The notes: generated from the letters alone by a model not told the origin. 64,000 nt of DNA from Carettochelys insculpta (GCF_033958435.1 NC_134141.1:96947001-97011000); one strand, 5' to 3'. Shown: positions 10,926 to 22,439, counted from the first letter of the stretch. Translations and numbers: made by a program.

Positions 10926-11326
10926 GTAAGCATTCATGTTACAGAACACCCCAGGACAGGCTGTTATTGTAATGTGCATCCTAGTTATTCATTGTTCGCC
11001 CCGTCCTTTTCACTTGTTTAGTGCCAAGCATGTGTCCCATCATGCCTAATTTAGCTGCATCATTCAACATCTGGCAGTTTGCAGTGACCACTATATCAGA
11101 AGCCCCTGTTCTCTCTTTTGGAAATTGGTGAAGTCTAAATAATTTATAGTCTCTTGTTTTGGTTACAATGGTATTTATTTAACTAAGGTTGACTTTTCCA
11201 AAGTCCAATGCCAGTCAGCAGATCCAGTTTCACTTCTTGATTTCTTACTCATCACAACTGCGAAGGTTGACACCCATTGGTCCTGGGGAAAGAGTCATCC
11301 AGGAAGTTCCTTGTGTTTAACTCCAA

Positions 11327-11738
11327 GGCCTTGTCTACACGTGCCCCTCACTTTCAGAAGGAGCATGTTAATGAGGCAGTTTGGAACAGGTTAATGAGGT
11401 GCTGACATGCATATTCAGTGCCTCATTAGCATAATGACAGCCATTCATGTTTTGAAAGTGCTGCTTTTGAAATGCAGACTGGCTGTATAGATGCAGGTGC
11501 TTCAAAATAAGTGCCAGACTTCGAAATTCTCTCATTCCCAATTAATTTTGGGAATAAGGCAATTTGGAAGTGTTGCGCTTATTTTGAAGAGCTTGTGTCT
11601 GTACAGCCAGTCTGCGTTTTGAAAGCAGCATTTTTGAAGCATGACTGGCCACCGTTATGCTAATGAGGAGGGAATATGCATGTCTCTGCCTCATTAACAT
11701 GCCCCTTCTGAAAGAGAGCGGCTTGTGTAGACATGGCC
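11327..11738. mobile_element. Palindromic Harbinger-type MITE (family 1)
   Basis: The ends are GGCCTTGTCTACACGTGCCC and, reversed, GGCCATGTCTACACAAGCC. The flanks are CAA at 11324-11326 and CAA at 11739-11741, an exact 3-bp duplication. The arms carry GCATGTTAATGAGGC and its mirror GCCTCATTAACATGC. The centre near 11530 is CCCAATTAATTTTGGG. Length 412 bp, no coding content. Confidence 0.82.
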
Positions 11739-12199
11739 CAAATGTCATAATTACTTAGGGATAGATGCAGTCATTTGGTGTCAGTAGTCTTTCTGTTGAC
11801 TTCAGTGAACTTTAGATTATCCTTTTAAAGAGGACAATGATTCCCTCTCTCGACCCGCCTCCCAAATGGAACAGGTGGACAGAAGAATCTTGATAATTAT
11901 GTGGAACCTTGAATTTGACGGGTTAAAAAGAGGGAACTTCATTTACTTTCCATGAAGAATCTTACTTCATGGCTGCTGCTAAAATAGAATTACTGAGCCT
12001 TTGTGTAATTGTGAATATAATTGTGTTATCTACAAAACAAATTACTCAGAGAACATTCTTCACAGCGAGACTTAAAGAGCACAATTTATGTAGGTTATAA
12101 ACTGAAAGTTAAGTGGTGATTTTGTTGTGATCTAAAAGTATTACATAGAAAAAAGATATATGATACTATAGTAATGGTATGGCCCCTTTTCATCTTGAG

Positions 12200-13280
12200 A
12201 GATGGTTGTTAGCAGCAGTGGTGAGGATCTATGGGCAGTGTTTGACTCTGCAGCTTCTCTTGTGGCTTATGCATCCACTATTGGATTTGCACAGTCGATT
12301 TCAATAACCACCTCAGTCTGTTTTTGAATTCTCGAGTCTTAGAGTTTTTCCTTCTAAAATGAAGTTCTTTTTTGTGGCACATATACTATCAAAGGATGAC
12401 GTGCCCTGTCGTAGCAATCATTGCCAGGTATTTCGGTCTGATGGTGTAGATTCCCAGGATTTTGAATTGATTTGAATTTTTTCAAGGTGTTTTTGCATGT
12501 ATCCTTGAATCTTAGCTTTGGTCGTCCTCTTGTTCTCAACTCACATGACAGTTCACTGAAAAGGATTTCTTTGGGAAGACATTCATCACCCATTCTTCTC
12601 ACATGAATAAGCCATTGTAGTCTTCTCCTGTTTAGGATCACTATGAGGCTGGGTATGCCACAACTTGGCAAGACATCTGCATTTGAAACTTTATCTTGCT
12701 AGTTGATATTCATAATTTTGCGGATGCAGTGAAGATGGAAGCTGTTCATTTTTTTCTCCTGGTTCGAGTAGGTGGTCCATGTCTCAGAACCGTATAACAG
12801 TATACTCAATACACATGCCTGGTAGATTAGTATCTTTGTTTTCACTGTCATCTTAGGATTGTTCCATGCATATTTTGTCAGTCTGCCGAAAAGAGTAGCT
12901 GCCTTCCCGATTCTAATGTTCTGTTCTTCATCCCTGGATGGTTTGTGGTGACAGTAGATCCAAGATAACAGAATTGTTGAACCACATCTAATGGGCTGTT
13001 ATCTGGAATGACATTGCGTCACTGAGGTATACCTTGAGTGAATACCACAGTTTTCTTCATGTGTATGTCAAGGGAAAACAACTTGCAGGCTCTGGATAAA
13101 GAATCCATCAGTGACTGTAGAGTGTCTTCATTATGAACGACAAAAGCTGTATCATCTCCGAAAGGAGTTCCCCGACGAGGACTTTCTTAACCTTAATTTT
13201 GGCCTTGAGTCTTGCCAGGTTGTAGAAAGAGGCATCTAATCTTGTGTGGAGAAATACATCACTGTGGACCTGTACGTAGA
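12200..13280 (-). pseudogene. Non-LTR retrotransposon (LINE B), 3' part of RT and C-terminus
   Basis: Read on minus, fragments in several frames give an RT end and C-terminal domain. These are FYNLARLKAKIKV (before the catalytic region), a broken stretch where the (F/Y)ADD box should be, VQQFCYLGSTVT, ILLYGSETWTTY, and then LQWLIHVRRMGDECLPKE with RGRPKLRFKDTCK. The 'R-W-x-x-H-V-x-R-M' followed by 'G-R-P-x-x-R-[WF]-K-D' pattern is typical of the C-terminus of APE-type LINEs. Many stops and frameshifts make it inactive. It is the continuation of the fragment at 15411-16005, from which it is separated by the Penelope-like insertion. I cannot name the clade with confidence. Confidence 0.8.
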
Positions 13281-15410
13281 ATGCTTCTGCTGACGTGCAC
13301 AGGCAGAAATTGTGGAAAGACAGCATTGCTTGCCTCATAACCTCAGTCGTGTGGAACGCAATGCCATCCACAGCCTCAGAAACAACTCAGACGTTATAAT
13401 CAAAGAGGCGGATAAAGGAGGAGCTGTTGTCATCATGAACAGGTCTGACTACCAGAAGGAGGCTGCCAGGCAACTCTCCAACACCAAATTCTACAGGCTA
13501 CTTTCTTCGGATCCCACCAAGCAATACACTAAGAAACTGCACCATCTGCTCAGGACACTCCCTACACAAGCACAGGAACAGATCTACACAAACACACCAT
13601 TAGAGGCCTGTCCAGGGCTATTCTGTTTACTACCCAAGATCCACAAACCCGGAAATCCTGGACAACCCATCATCTCGGGCATTGGCACTCACTGCAGGAC
13701 TGTCTGGTTATGTGGACTCTCTCCTCAGACCCTATGCCACCAGCACTCCCAGCTGTCTCGGAGACACCACTGATTTCCTGAGAAAACTGCAACACATTGG
13801 TGATCTTGCAGAAAACACCATCCTAGCCACCATGGATGTAGAGGCTCTTTACACCAGCATCCCACACATAGATGGAATAAATGCTGTCCGGAACAGTATC
13901 CACGATGATGCCACAGCACAACTGGTGGCTGAGCTCTGTAACTTTATCCTCACACACAACTATTTCAGATTTGGTGACAATATATACCTCCAAATCAGTG
14001 GCACAGCTGTGGGCACCTGCATGGCCCCTCAGTATGCCAACATTTTTATGGCTGACCTGGAACAGCGCTTCCTCAACTCTCGTCCACTTACACCCCATCT
14101 CTACCTATGCTACATCGATGACATCTTCATCATCTGGACCCACGTGAAGGAGACTCTGGAGGAATTCCACCAGGATTTTAACAGCTTCCACCCCACCATC
14201 AATCTCAGCCTAGACCAGTCTACACAGGAGATCCACTTCCTGGACAACATGGTGCAAATACGCAATGGCTGCATAAACACCACCCTATACCGTAAACCCA
14301 CTGACCGCTACACCTACCTTCATGCCTCCAGCTTCCACCCCAGGCACACCACACGATCCATTGTCTGCAGCCAAGCACTAAGATACAACTTCATTTGCTC
14401 CAACCCCTCTGACAGAGACAAACACCTACAGGATCTTTACCAAGCATTCTTGACACTACAGTACCCGCCCGAGGAAGTAAGGAAACAGATCAACAGAGCC
14501 AGACATATACCCAGAAGACTCCTACTACAGGACAAGCCCAAGAAAGAAGCCAACAGAACACCACTGGCCATCACCTACAGTCCTTAGCTAAAACCCCTCC
14601 AGCGTATCATCAGTGATTTACAACCCATCCTGGACAATGATCGCCAACTTTTACAGGCTTGGGAGACAGGCCAGTCCTTGTCCACAGACAACCTGCCAAC
14701 CTGACGCAAATTCTCACCAGCAACTATATACCACACCACAGCAACTCTAACTCAGGAACCTAACAATGCCACAAACCTCGGTGCCAGCTCTGCCCACATA
14801 CCTATACCAGCAACACCATCACAGGACCTAACCAGGTCAGTCACACCATCACGGGTTCATTCAGCTGCACATCTACCAATGTAATATATGCCATCATGTG
14901 CCAGTAATGCCCCTCTGCTATATATGTTGGACAAACTGGACAGTCCCTACGGAAAAGAATAAATGCACACAAGTCGGTTATCAGAAATGGCAATGTATGA
15001 AAGCCTGTAGGAGAGCACTTCAATCTCCCAGGACACACAGTAACAGATTTAAAAGTAGCTATCCTACAGCAAAAAAATTTTAAAACCAGACTTCAAAGAG
15101 AAACTGCTGAGCTGCATGTCATCTGCAAATTTGGCACCCTTGGCTCAGGATTAAACAAAGACTGTGAATGGCTAGCTAAATACAAAAGCAGTTTCTCCTC
15201 TCTTGGTGTTCACACCTCCAGATCAACTGCTGGTAGTCGGCCTCACCCTCCCTGACTGAGTTAACCTTGTTATCTCCAGCCTTGCTCTGGCCTGCCTATT
15301 TATACCTGCCTCTGCAAATTTCCACTACCTGCATCTGACAAAGTGGGTCTTTGCCCATGAAAGCTTATGCTCATACATTTCTGTTGGTCTGTAAGGTGCC
15401 ACAGGACCCT
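13281..15410 (+). mobile_element. Penelope-like element (PLE), nearly full coding region, inserted in LINE B
   Basis: The element lies in the opposite direction to the LINE it interrupts. On minus, the LINE reads ...FFSVLLNCVFQ just beyond 15411 and resumes VHSDVFLHTRLDASF below 13280. The body encodes an RT of Penelope type, a GIY-YIG endonuclease domain and a 3' tail, CATCTGACAAAGTGGGTC...CCATGAAAGCTTATGCTC...GTGCCACAGGACCC. That tail recurs alone at 22924-23048 and in related form elsewhere in the window. PLEs prime reverse transcription at nicked DNA and use GIY-YIG rather than AP-endonuclease. The exact ends are uncertain by some 10-20 bases because no target duplication was identified. 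Confidence 0.88.
13282..15200 (+). pseudogene. Penelope-type reverse transcriptase with GIY-YIG endonuclease, broken
   Basis: The N-terminal part, in one frame from about 13294, contains KEADKGGAVVIMNRSDY and LLPKIHKPG, hallmark PLE motifs. A frameshift near 13690 moves to a second frame, open to 14587. That frame has the palm motif ATMDVEALYTSIPH, AVGTCMAPQYANIFM, and the catalytic CYIDDIFIIW (14105-14137, Asp-Asp present). It ends at a TAG (14585-14587). Further on, NVIYAIMC and IYVGQTGQSLRKRINAH (about 14878-14970) are the GIY-YIG core, with the invariant Tyr, Tyr, Gly and Arg visible. An in-frame TAA at 14905-14907 cuts through the domain. The C-terminus continues in shifted frames to about 15200. 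The copy cannot make a functional enzyme, but RT and endonuclease signatures are unambiguous. Confidence 0.9.
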
Positions 15411-16005
15411 TCATGGCTTGTGTGAGTTTTGAAACACACAATTTAGTAGAACTGAGAAGAATATACCGAAGACAGTAGGAGCAAGAACAAACCCCTGTTT
15501 GGCTCCGCTGTTCATTGCAAAGAGTTCCAATGTAGATCCATCATACTGCATTGTTGCTTTCTTATTTTCGTGAAAGGATGTTATGAGCTTGAGTAGGGTT
15601 GGTGGGCAGCCAATCTTGGTTAATAATCTGTATGGTCCTGATCTAGTGACTGTGTCGAACGCCTTTGTTAAGTCCACAAATGCTATGAATAATGGCTTTC
15701 CTTGTTCTCTGCATTTTTCCTGTAGTTGTCGAAGTGAGAAAATCATGTCCATTATTGACCTGCCAGCCCTGAAGCCACATTGTGTTTCTGAATAGACTCA
15801 ATCTGAGAGTTTTTGCAGGCCTTTGAGAATGACATGGGCAAAAGCTTTTTCTGTGATGCTCAGTAACGAAATACCTCTGTAGTTTTTGCAGTCACCCTTG
15901 TCGCCTTTGTTTTTATAGTGATGATGTTTACATCCTTCATGTCATGTGGGACATCTCCTGCTCTCCAACATTTTAGGAGTAAATCGTAGAGGAAGGGGAA
16001 GAGCA
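15411..16005 (-). pseudogene. LINE B, 5' part of the reverse transcriptase
   Basis: On minus: CWRAGDVPHDMKDVNIITI, NYRGISLLSITEKAFA, QCGFRAGRSIMDMIFSLRQL, then FIAFVDLTKAFDTV (RT motif A with its catalytic Asp) and GAKQGFVLAPTVFGIFF (motif B; the usual QGCVL is QGFVL). These are canonical APE-type LINE RT motifs. One TGA falls in the first stretch. The reading stops at 15411, where the plus-strand PLE begins, and resumes at 13280. The 5' edge joins directly to LINE A at about 16005, inside coding sequence of both. Confidence 0.85.
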
Positions 16006-18690
16006 CAGCCTCCTATAGCATCTCATCTCCATGCTTTGGATCTTTTTCTGCAGTTCTGCTGTAAGGGTCCACATTTCGCAAGTGTACAAGAACACTGAGA
16101 TGACCAGTGAGCGCAGCAATCTTACTTTCGATCTCAGACTGATGATGTTGTCCCTCTAGATGGGTCTAAGTTTTGTAAGCACTGCTGTTGTTTGTGCTAT
16201 TCTGGAGAGGACTTCTGGTCTGGACCCCTCATCTGACATGATTGCACCTAAGTACTTGAAGCTGGACACACATTGAAGAGCTTGTCCATTCACCATTATA
16301 TCCTTACTGATGCCATTGGTGTTATTGGTCATCAGTTTTGTCTTTTCTGCATTTATCTCCATTCCATAGGCTTTCGAGGTGGTATCCAGCCATTCTACCA
16401 AGCTGGCAAGTTCCTCTTCTCCTCCAGTTCATCCCTCTATATCGTCAGCGAAGCGAAGGTTGGTGATTATTCTGCCCCCTATGCTGACAGTTCCTTCATG
16501 GTCTTCCAAGGCATCAATCATGATGCGCTCCAGAAAGATGTTAAAAAGCTTGGGGGAGAGCAGACAACCCTGATGGATGCCCACTGTCGTTCTGAACCAG
16601 CTTCCAATGGTACCGTTGTGGAAAACTGCACTGGTGGCATTGTCATACAGGTTTTCAACAACTTGGACAAGGTTGGGGCTGATGTTGTACTTTCTCATGG
16701 TGGCCCATAATGCTGCCTGCCAAACTCTGTCAAAGGCCTTTTTGAAGTCCACAAAAACATGGTACAGGTGCTGTTGATGCTGCAGATATTTCTCGCAGAG
16801 AATTCTCAGGTTGAATATTTGTTCGGTGGTACTCCACCCTGCCCTAAAGCTGGCTTGTTCCTCAGCAATAATCATCTCAGCTTGGGGCTTCAACCTGTTC
16901 AATATTACTTTCAGTAAGACTTTACTTGGATGGCTAACGAGGCTTATCGTATGATAGTTTCAGCACTGTTGGAGGTTGCCCTTTTTGGGAGGTGCGATTG
17001 CTAGCAACTGGGTCCATGACATAGGCCATTTTCCCATCTGCCAGATCTTACTGCATATGTTGGTAAGGGCACTGATCATGGCTTCTCCCCCTGCTTGTAT
17101 CAATTCTGCTGGGATATTGTCCACTCCAGCTGACTTTCCTTTCTTCAGTGATCGCACCGCTGCCTCTACTTCTTCCTGAAGGATTGGGAGGCTGTCCTCT
17201 TCGGTAGCATATGGACATTTCAGTATTTCTGGGTCTCCATCGACTTTATCATTGTACAGCTCAGAACAGTATTCTGTCCAGCTGCCAAGGATCTCTTTCT
17301 CTTCAGTGAGGCAGTTCCCTGCCTTGTTCTGGACTATGGAAACTCTAGGTTGTCTAACGTTTGTCAGCTCTCTTACTGTCTGGTATGCCTTCTTGCTGTT
17401 ATTTTTGTTAAGGCTGTCTTCTATTTCCTTGCACTGGTCTTCTACCCAATTCTGTTTTGGTGCCTTCATGCCTTTCCTGATGGTCTTGTTGATTTCTCTG
17501 TATTTCTCAGTCCCCCTAGCTTCACCTTTCTTCTTTTTCAGTTCTCGCTGTTTGTCACAGAGGTCAAGCAGATCAGCAGTAACCCAAGGTTTCTTCTTTG
17601 GGCAGTGTTTGCCAAGAATCTCAGTAGCTGTTTCTACTACTGCTGTATTAAAGATGTAGGCCATTATGTCCTCATCTGCTTCTTCAGCACCAAGGATGAG
17701 CAGTGGTGCGAGTCTCCCTCCTATTTTTACTTGGAAGGCTTCTGCCACCTCAGGATCTTTGAGCTTTTCAAGGTCAAACTTAATTCTTGTGTGCCTTGAT
17801 TTTAAGATCTTCTGCAAGCATAGGCGGAATGACATCATCACTAGATCATGATGACTTCCAACATCTGCTCCTGGAAAACTGCGTGTCTTTGCAATGTTAA
17901 CGCTTGTTCGGAAGCGCTTCTTGACCAAGATGTAATCAATCTGACTGTGATGGTTTCCACTGGGGCTGTGCCAAGTCCATCGTCTGGACGCCTTGTGAGG
18001 GCTGAATGTATTAGCCAGCATGAAGTCGTTATACCTGGCAAACTCCAGATGTCTAAGGCCTCTGTCGTTGGTTTCAGTGTTGCAGTATGTCCCACACGTT
18101 CCTTTCCAGTTACTATATGCATCCGCTCCAACTTTTGCATTCCAGTCTCCTTGAACAATAAGTATGTCCTTTTTTGGTGTTTGCTCCAGGACATCCTGTA
18201 GCTGATCGTAAAACTCTTCTACCTCACCATCATCGTAATCGGATGTTGGGGCATAAGCCTGAATGATGGTTATGTTGAAAGGGGATACTTTCAGACAGAT
18301 GGTGATGAATCTGTTGGAGACTGGTCGGCATCCAATGACAGTATTCACAATGTCGCTGTGTATTGGAAAGCCAACACCGTGCTCATGTTTATCCTCCTTT
18401 CCACTGAAGTACAACTTATGACCCCCTTTGATTGATTGTTCACCAGAGCCTTTCCAACGCAGTTCACAGATACCCAAGATGTTCCAGTGGTATCTTTCCA
18501 TTTCATGGGTCAGTTTTCTCAACTTCCCTGCTGCTCTCAATGTGCGTACATTCCAAGTACCGATAACAATGTTGTCTCTCCCACGGATCCTGCTTGACTG
18601 GTCACCAGTAACATACTTTTCACCTCCGTCCTGGTGTGCAACGGTGAGCGCGGTCATTAACAAACATACCAGTTCTAAAACCCCATGTGA
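16005..18690 (-). pseudogene. LINE A: AP-endonuclease and reverse transcriptase, RTE-like, broken
   Basis: A long minus-strand frame (stop near 16960) encodes an apurinic endonuclease from about 18573: IVIGTWNVRTLRAAGKLRKL, LGICELRWKGSGE, YAPTSDYDDGEVEEFYDQL, IVQGDWNAKVGADAYSNW, HSQIDYILV and SHHDLVMM, the EXO_ENDO_PHOS signatures. RT follows: GKSAGVDNIPAELIQAGGEA, then after a frameshift EQASFRAGWSTTEQIF, FVDFKKAFDRVW (motif A), GIHQGCLLSPKLFNIFLERI (motif B) and LRFADDIEG (motif C, Asp-Asp present) near 16430. A further shift gives MEINAEKTKLM and FKYLGAIMSDEGS. The protein resembles RTE-type and CFDP2-like endonuclease sequences, so RTE is likely but not proven. Its N-terminal 60 or so codons (18700-18891) are antisense CR1, not part of the LINE. 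The 3' end is lost at the LINE B junction. Confidence 0.85.
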
Positions 18691-18699
18691 TAGGAAACA

Positions 18700-19012
18700 G
18701 CTATAAAATCTAGCAAAGCTATAACAAGGTCCAGTGGCTGAAAGTTGAAGCTTGACCAATATGAAATGAGTAAAAAGGGGCAAAATTTTAACAATTACCA
18801 ACAATTTACCAAGGAATGTGGTAGATGCTACATCACTTGAAATCTTTACATCTAGAATGGATGTTTTTGTAAAACATATGCTGTAGTTCAACCAGAGTTT
18901 TTGGGCTTGAGGCAGGAATTACTGGGCGAAATAATGAGGTTTGTGTTATGCAGGAAATCAGCTCAGATGGCCATAATGGTCCCTTCTGATCTTAAAATGT
19001 ACGCATTTGGAA
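18700..19012 (+). mobile_element. CR1 LINE 3' end
   Basis: On plus the sequence carries the late CR1 coding and 3' UTR pattern: CCAAGGAATGTGGTAGATGC, GAAATCTTTACATCTAGAAT, GTGTTATGCAGGAAATCAG and ATAATGGTCCCTTCTGATC. The same pattern is at 52850-53155. It is 5'-truncated and abuts the 5' end of LINE A in the opposite orientation. Confidence 0.75.
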
Positions 19013-19252
19013 ATATTAGGTTTACACAGTTTATGTACTCATATCAGGAAATGTCATAGCCTGGGTTGCACATGCAAATTTTACTTTGTTCCATTGTGGA
19101 TATATTTTGAAATATCACACAGCTTCTTCCTGTAACCTTAGACCTTACAAATTCTAATGCCTTTTAACCTTACAAATTACAGAAGTACTGAACCAAATGT
19201 GTCTATATCTACATTTTAAGTCTTCTCTGTCGTAGGGAGTTTTGGACCCTAA

Positions 19253-20235
19253 AACTATGTCTGTACTAAATGATGCAGGCTAATTTAAGGCAGTTATCTT
19301 GATTTAAAAATGTCACTGTCTTCACTGCAAGTACCATTAGGTCAATTTTAGGGAGCACTAAGATCGATATTATAATACCATGAGAAGTGACTTGACATAG
19401 CATCAAGTTCGAATTTAAAAGTTCAAATTAAAGCTACTGTGGAAATGCTGTGTCTTTTAATAGACTTTATTAGCCTCCAGAGTTGTCCCATATGTATCCC
19501 ACAATGCCCCATAGATGTCCACTCTGGCCGCTTCCATTTCTGTTGCTCTCCAGGTGCACAGAAATTAGGTAACAGGAAGCCCGTGAAGTTGAATTCAGTA
19601 CCAGGAAGCCCATGACCACTAGCCTGTTGGATCATGCTTGTAAGAGTGGCTGAGAAACTTTCAGGAAGAAGAGGCTTCCAGAAAGAGGACTTCCTTCCGG
19701 GAGATCCCCCAGGGTCCGCGCCTCTACATGCTGTTTTGGAGTCTGGAAGAGCTTCTTCCGGACTCCTAATCATGTGACCTTATGCTAATGAGGCACTCGG
19801 AATTACATCCACACCTCATTAGCATTTTTCAGGTCATTTATGAAAGTGGCATGTGTAGAAACGACCATTGTGATTCTCTACTTTTCCTTCTTTTCTTCTG
19901 AAAGAATGGCTGTTTGATTACCATGGGTGGGGAATGAGGGTAGTGCAGTGTGAGAAGATGACATCACATACTCACAACCACTTGTGGGGCATTTTTTTCC
20001 CATACTGCACCAGCAAAAATACCCAGAATGCTACAGGACTGAGAGAACTGTGGGATAGGTTTCCACAATGTACTGCTGCAACAATCAATGTTTGGTAATT
20101 GAGTGTGGCAGCAATAAGTCGACTTTGTGGGGAATTTATGTGGAGGTGAGGATAGTCAAATTCAAGTTTGTAAAACCCAGTGTTACAAAATTAATTTTAA
20201 TACATTTGAATTTATCTTGTAGTGTGGATGTAGCC
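19253..20235. mobile_element. Non-autonomous DNA transposon, same family as 43371-45380
   Basis: The left end is AACTATGTCTGTACTAAATG and the reversed right end is GGCTACATCCACACTAC. The flanks are TAA and TTA, possibly a worn 3-bp duplication. The interior matches the element at 43371-45380 in order: CCACAATGCCCCATAG, GAAATTAGGTAACAGG, AACTGTGGGATAGGTTTCC, GGCAGCAATAAGTCGA. A piece at about 19690-19870 (CATGTGACCTTATGCTAATG) matches 55880-55990 and looks like an internal insertion. No transposase was found. Confidence 0.7.
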
Positions 20236-21165
20236 TTAGTAGCCAACAAGTTCAGCTCCATTGGTGGTAACCGTACTGTTAATAAGACTCAGGTGTTTTA
20301 ACCACCATCACCTAATCTAAACATAAAAGGAAATTAGAAGAGTGAAAAAATGCTTTATGATAGGAAAAATTCTCACATGGATTAGCTCAGTGTGTTTTAG
20401 CCATTTTTTGAGGAAAGTAAACAATAGTGGAAAAGGTGGCAACTATGATTGGTAATGTGTATTTGCGATGGAATTGTGCAATTATTTAGTAGGAATTTGA
20501 GAGAAAAATACTAAGGTTCATGCAGAATAAGAAATTCAGTTTGTTTGTAAGTAGAAAGTCTTGTGAATTGGTTTTGAACTGGAAAGCATTTTGGTTCAAT
20601 TTAATTCTTTCAGTATCTTTGACCTGATAGTCAGCATTCAGAAATATACATTTCTCATCCCAAGTGAAACTCATTTATCTTGACTGAAGAAGACGTTAGC
20701 TATTCTCATTCCTTGGGTCTGTGTTTCACTGCCTCATTGCCAGTGATGCTGTAATTATCACCCATTTTCTGCATAACTCATCCAAGGCCAGCTGTTTTTG
20801 TTGCCAGCAGAAAAAAAACGTAATTTGTGCATCTTTCCCAGTCCTGCTGGATTAATTTTGAATATAGTTGATTGTTTTCTTTGCAGTCTTTTCATTGTAT
20901 CTTAACAGTCTTTATTGTCATTCAACTAACTACTTGCTTCCTCCCCAAATCAAATCCAAATGAATTTATTTAATTAAACTGAATACAACTTACTTAATTA
21001 TCTGCTAATTTTTAATCTTATTTGAAACAGTTGCATAAATTCAGTTGAAAATATGTCATTCATTTCTTGCCCTGACTGATGCTTAGTGGTCTTGCTGTGT
21101 GCTGTTGAATAGATAGGCATTCCCAGGGACATCTGTGCTTCAATGTTAGGAGAAGTGGTGTGTGC

Positions 21166-21370
21166 CAGTGTTCCCTGTAAGCTGTGCACTTACATAGCTG
21201 CTCAGGAGAGATTCAGATGCCACCCAGCTGATTAGCAGAGCACCCACAGCTCATTTTTTTGGTTTCTAGTAGTAGTGCATGTACGCACATGCCTCCATGC
21301 ACATAAAAATTTATTCCACAAGTGGGTAGAAAAATCTGCAAATGGATGAAAAAGATTAGAGGGAACACTG
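21166..21370. mobile_element. Short hAT-like element with CAGTGTTCCCT termini
   Basis: It begins CAGTGTTCCCT and ends AGGGAACACTG, exact 11-bp inverted termini. The inside reads AGAGATTCAGATGCCACCC, AGCTGATTAGCAGAGC and CATGCACATAAAAATTTATTCC. Partial copies are at 35323-35475 and 39940-40108. No clear 8-bp duplication was found, so hAT is assigned from the terminus style. Confidence 0.65.
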
Positions 21371-22025
21371 ATGAGACTATGTATGTATGTATGTGTATGC
21401 TTTGTGTCATTTGTAGGAAAAAAAAGTGTTGAGAATAATGATGGAAAAGTGTTCTCTGTAGGTATGTTTTCATTTCTCTGAAAATATACTATTAGACTCT
21501 CACTCTTGAATCTTAACATCTCATCTATTAACTCTTACGTTTATTATTACTCAACGATAGCAGGATAGAATGTGAGGTAGGTTCCTTACTGGCTGTTTTG
21601 TGCCACTCCCTGTTGAGCATACAAGCTAACCACCAAGGACTCCAATCAGCTCCTTATGGACCATAGATGGTGAAGGAGCTGCTCTAGAAAGCATATGACT
21701 TACCAGTCATCAAACCAGCTCTTTCAGCTCCCAGCGGTGCCATACTAGGTATCTTTTATTGTCTTTCCCTTTCAAGGCCTGCTCACTTATTTCTATGCCA
21801 CTTCTACTACCCTCAAAGGGAAGCAAATTTAAGAGCTAATGACTCAAACACTAATTACTTGAAGATTGCACAGATTATATGTTCAAAGAAGTAGAACTAC
21901 AAGGTAGTTTGCCTACATGCATTATGTATACAATCATTAAGCATTATCATAGACCCTTGGTTCTGCTTCAGACTGTTGTGCTTATGATAATTCTCCAAGT
22001 GACTGACTCCCTCTACTTTGGACAG

Positions 22026-22209
22026 GTGGATAAAGGCCTAATCATTTATGAGCACACACATATTGATGGTGTGGGCTGGAGTGCAGAAGATTCCTTCACA
22101 TTTACAGTCTCCTCCCCACCAGCAGCTCTGGATATCCAAGTGTTTCAGATTGCCATTTCATACGAAGTTAACAGCCGCGATCAGAATAGTTGCCTGCTTG
22201 CAAATACAG
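22026..22209 (+). CDS. CSPG4-like proteoglycan, internal exon (second half of a CSPG repeat)
   Basis: This 184-bp exon lies between CTCTACTTTGGACAG and the donor GTAAGG. It begins in phase 0, continuing FTQSM from the previous exon as VDKGLIIYEHTHIDGVGW. Together these form the conserved CSPG turn 'FTQ-x-x-x-x-G-x-I-x-Y-x-H'. It then gives EDSFTFTVSSPP, the 'D-S-F-x-F-x-V' strand of the repeat, and a linker ending LLANT with one base of the next Gly codon. The exon leaves in phase 1, matching the last exon. An open frame continues upstream into the intron, but the acceptor and the family pattern both fix the start at 22026. Confidence 0.9.
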
Positions 22210-22439
22210 GTAAGGTTACTGGGTGATTTGAACCTCCTAATGTTTATGATCACATGTGAAAGCCAATGAGCAAATTAGAAAAAATGCAGGGAAACTTTTC
22301 CTCAATACCAAGTGACAGAAGTATTTATAGCATAGATGACAGGATAGGTGATATTTTGCAAAAAAATTCCAGTTGTTTCAGTAACCATTTAAAGCAAGAT
22401 TGGCCAAAATGTGACTTGACTTAACTTGTCTTAGACCCT

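Larger units (their letters stand above)
10926..22025 (+). other. Intron 2 of the visible gene (about 11.1 kb)
   Basis: Donor GTAAGC; acceptor CTCTACTTTGGACAG. Most of it is the LINE/Penelope mosaic (12200-19012), with MITEs and a hAT-like repeat listed separately. No feature is seen in 10926-11323, 11742-12199, 20236-21165 or 21371-22025 beyond an ATGT microsatellite at about 21380-21398. Confidence 0.75.

Noticed and set aside
13823..14301. Minus-strand open frames across the Penelope RT
   Set aside because: They are shadows of the plus-strand RT coding sequence.
18700..18891. N-terminal part of the long minus-strand LINE frame
   Set aside because: This stretch is the antisense of a CR1 3' end. 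It happens to be open in the same frame but is not part of the LINE protein.
21879..22025. Upstream extension of the open frame over the 22026 exon
   Set aside because: It lacks CSPG repeat pattern and is separated from the coding part by a good acceptor.
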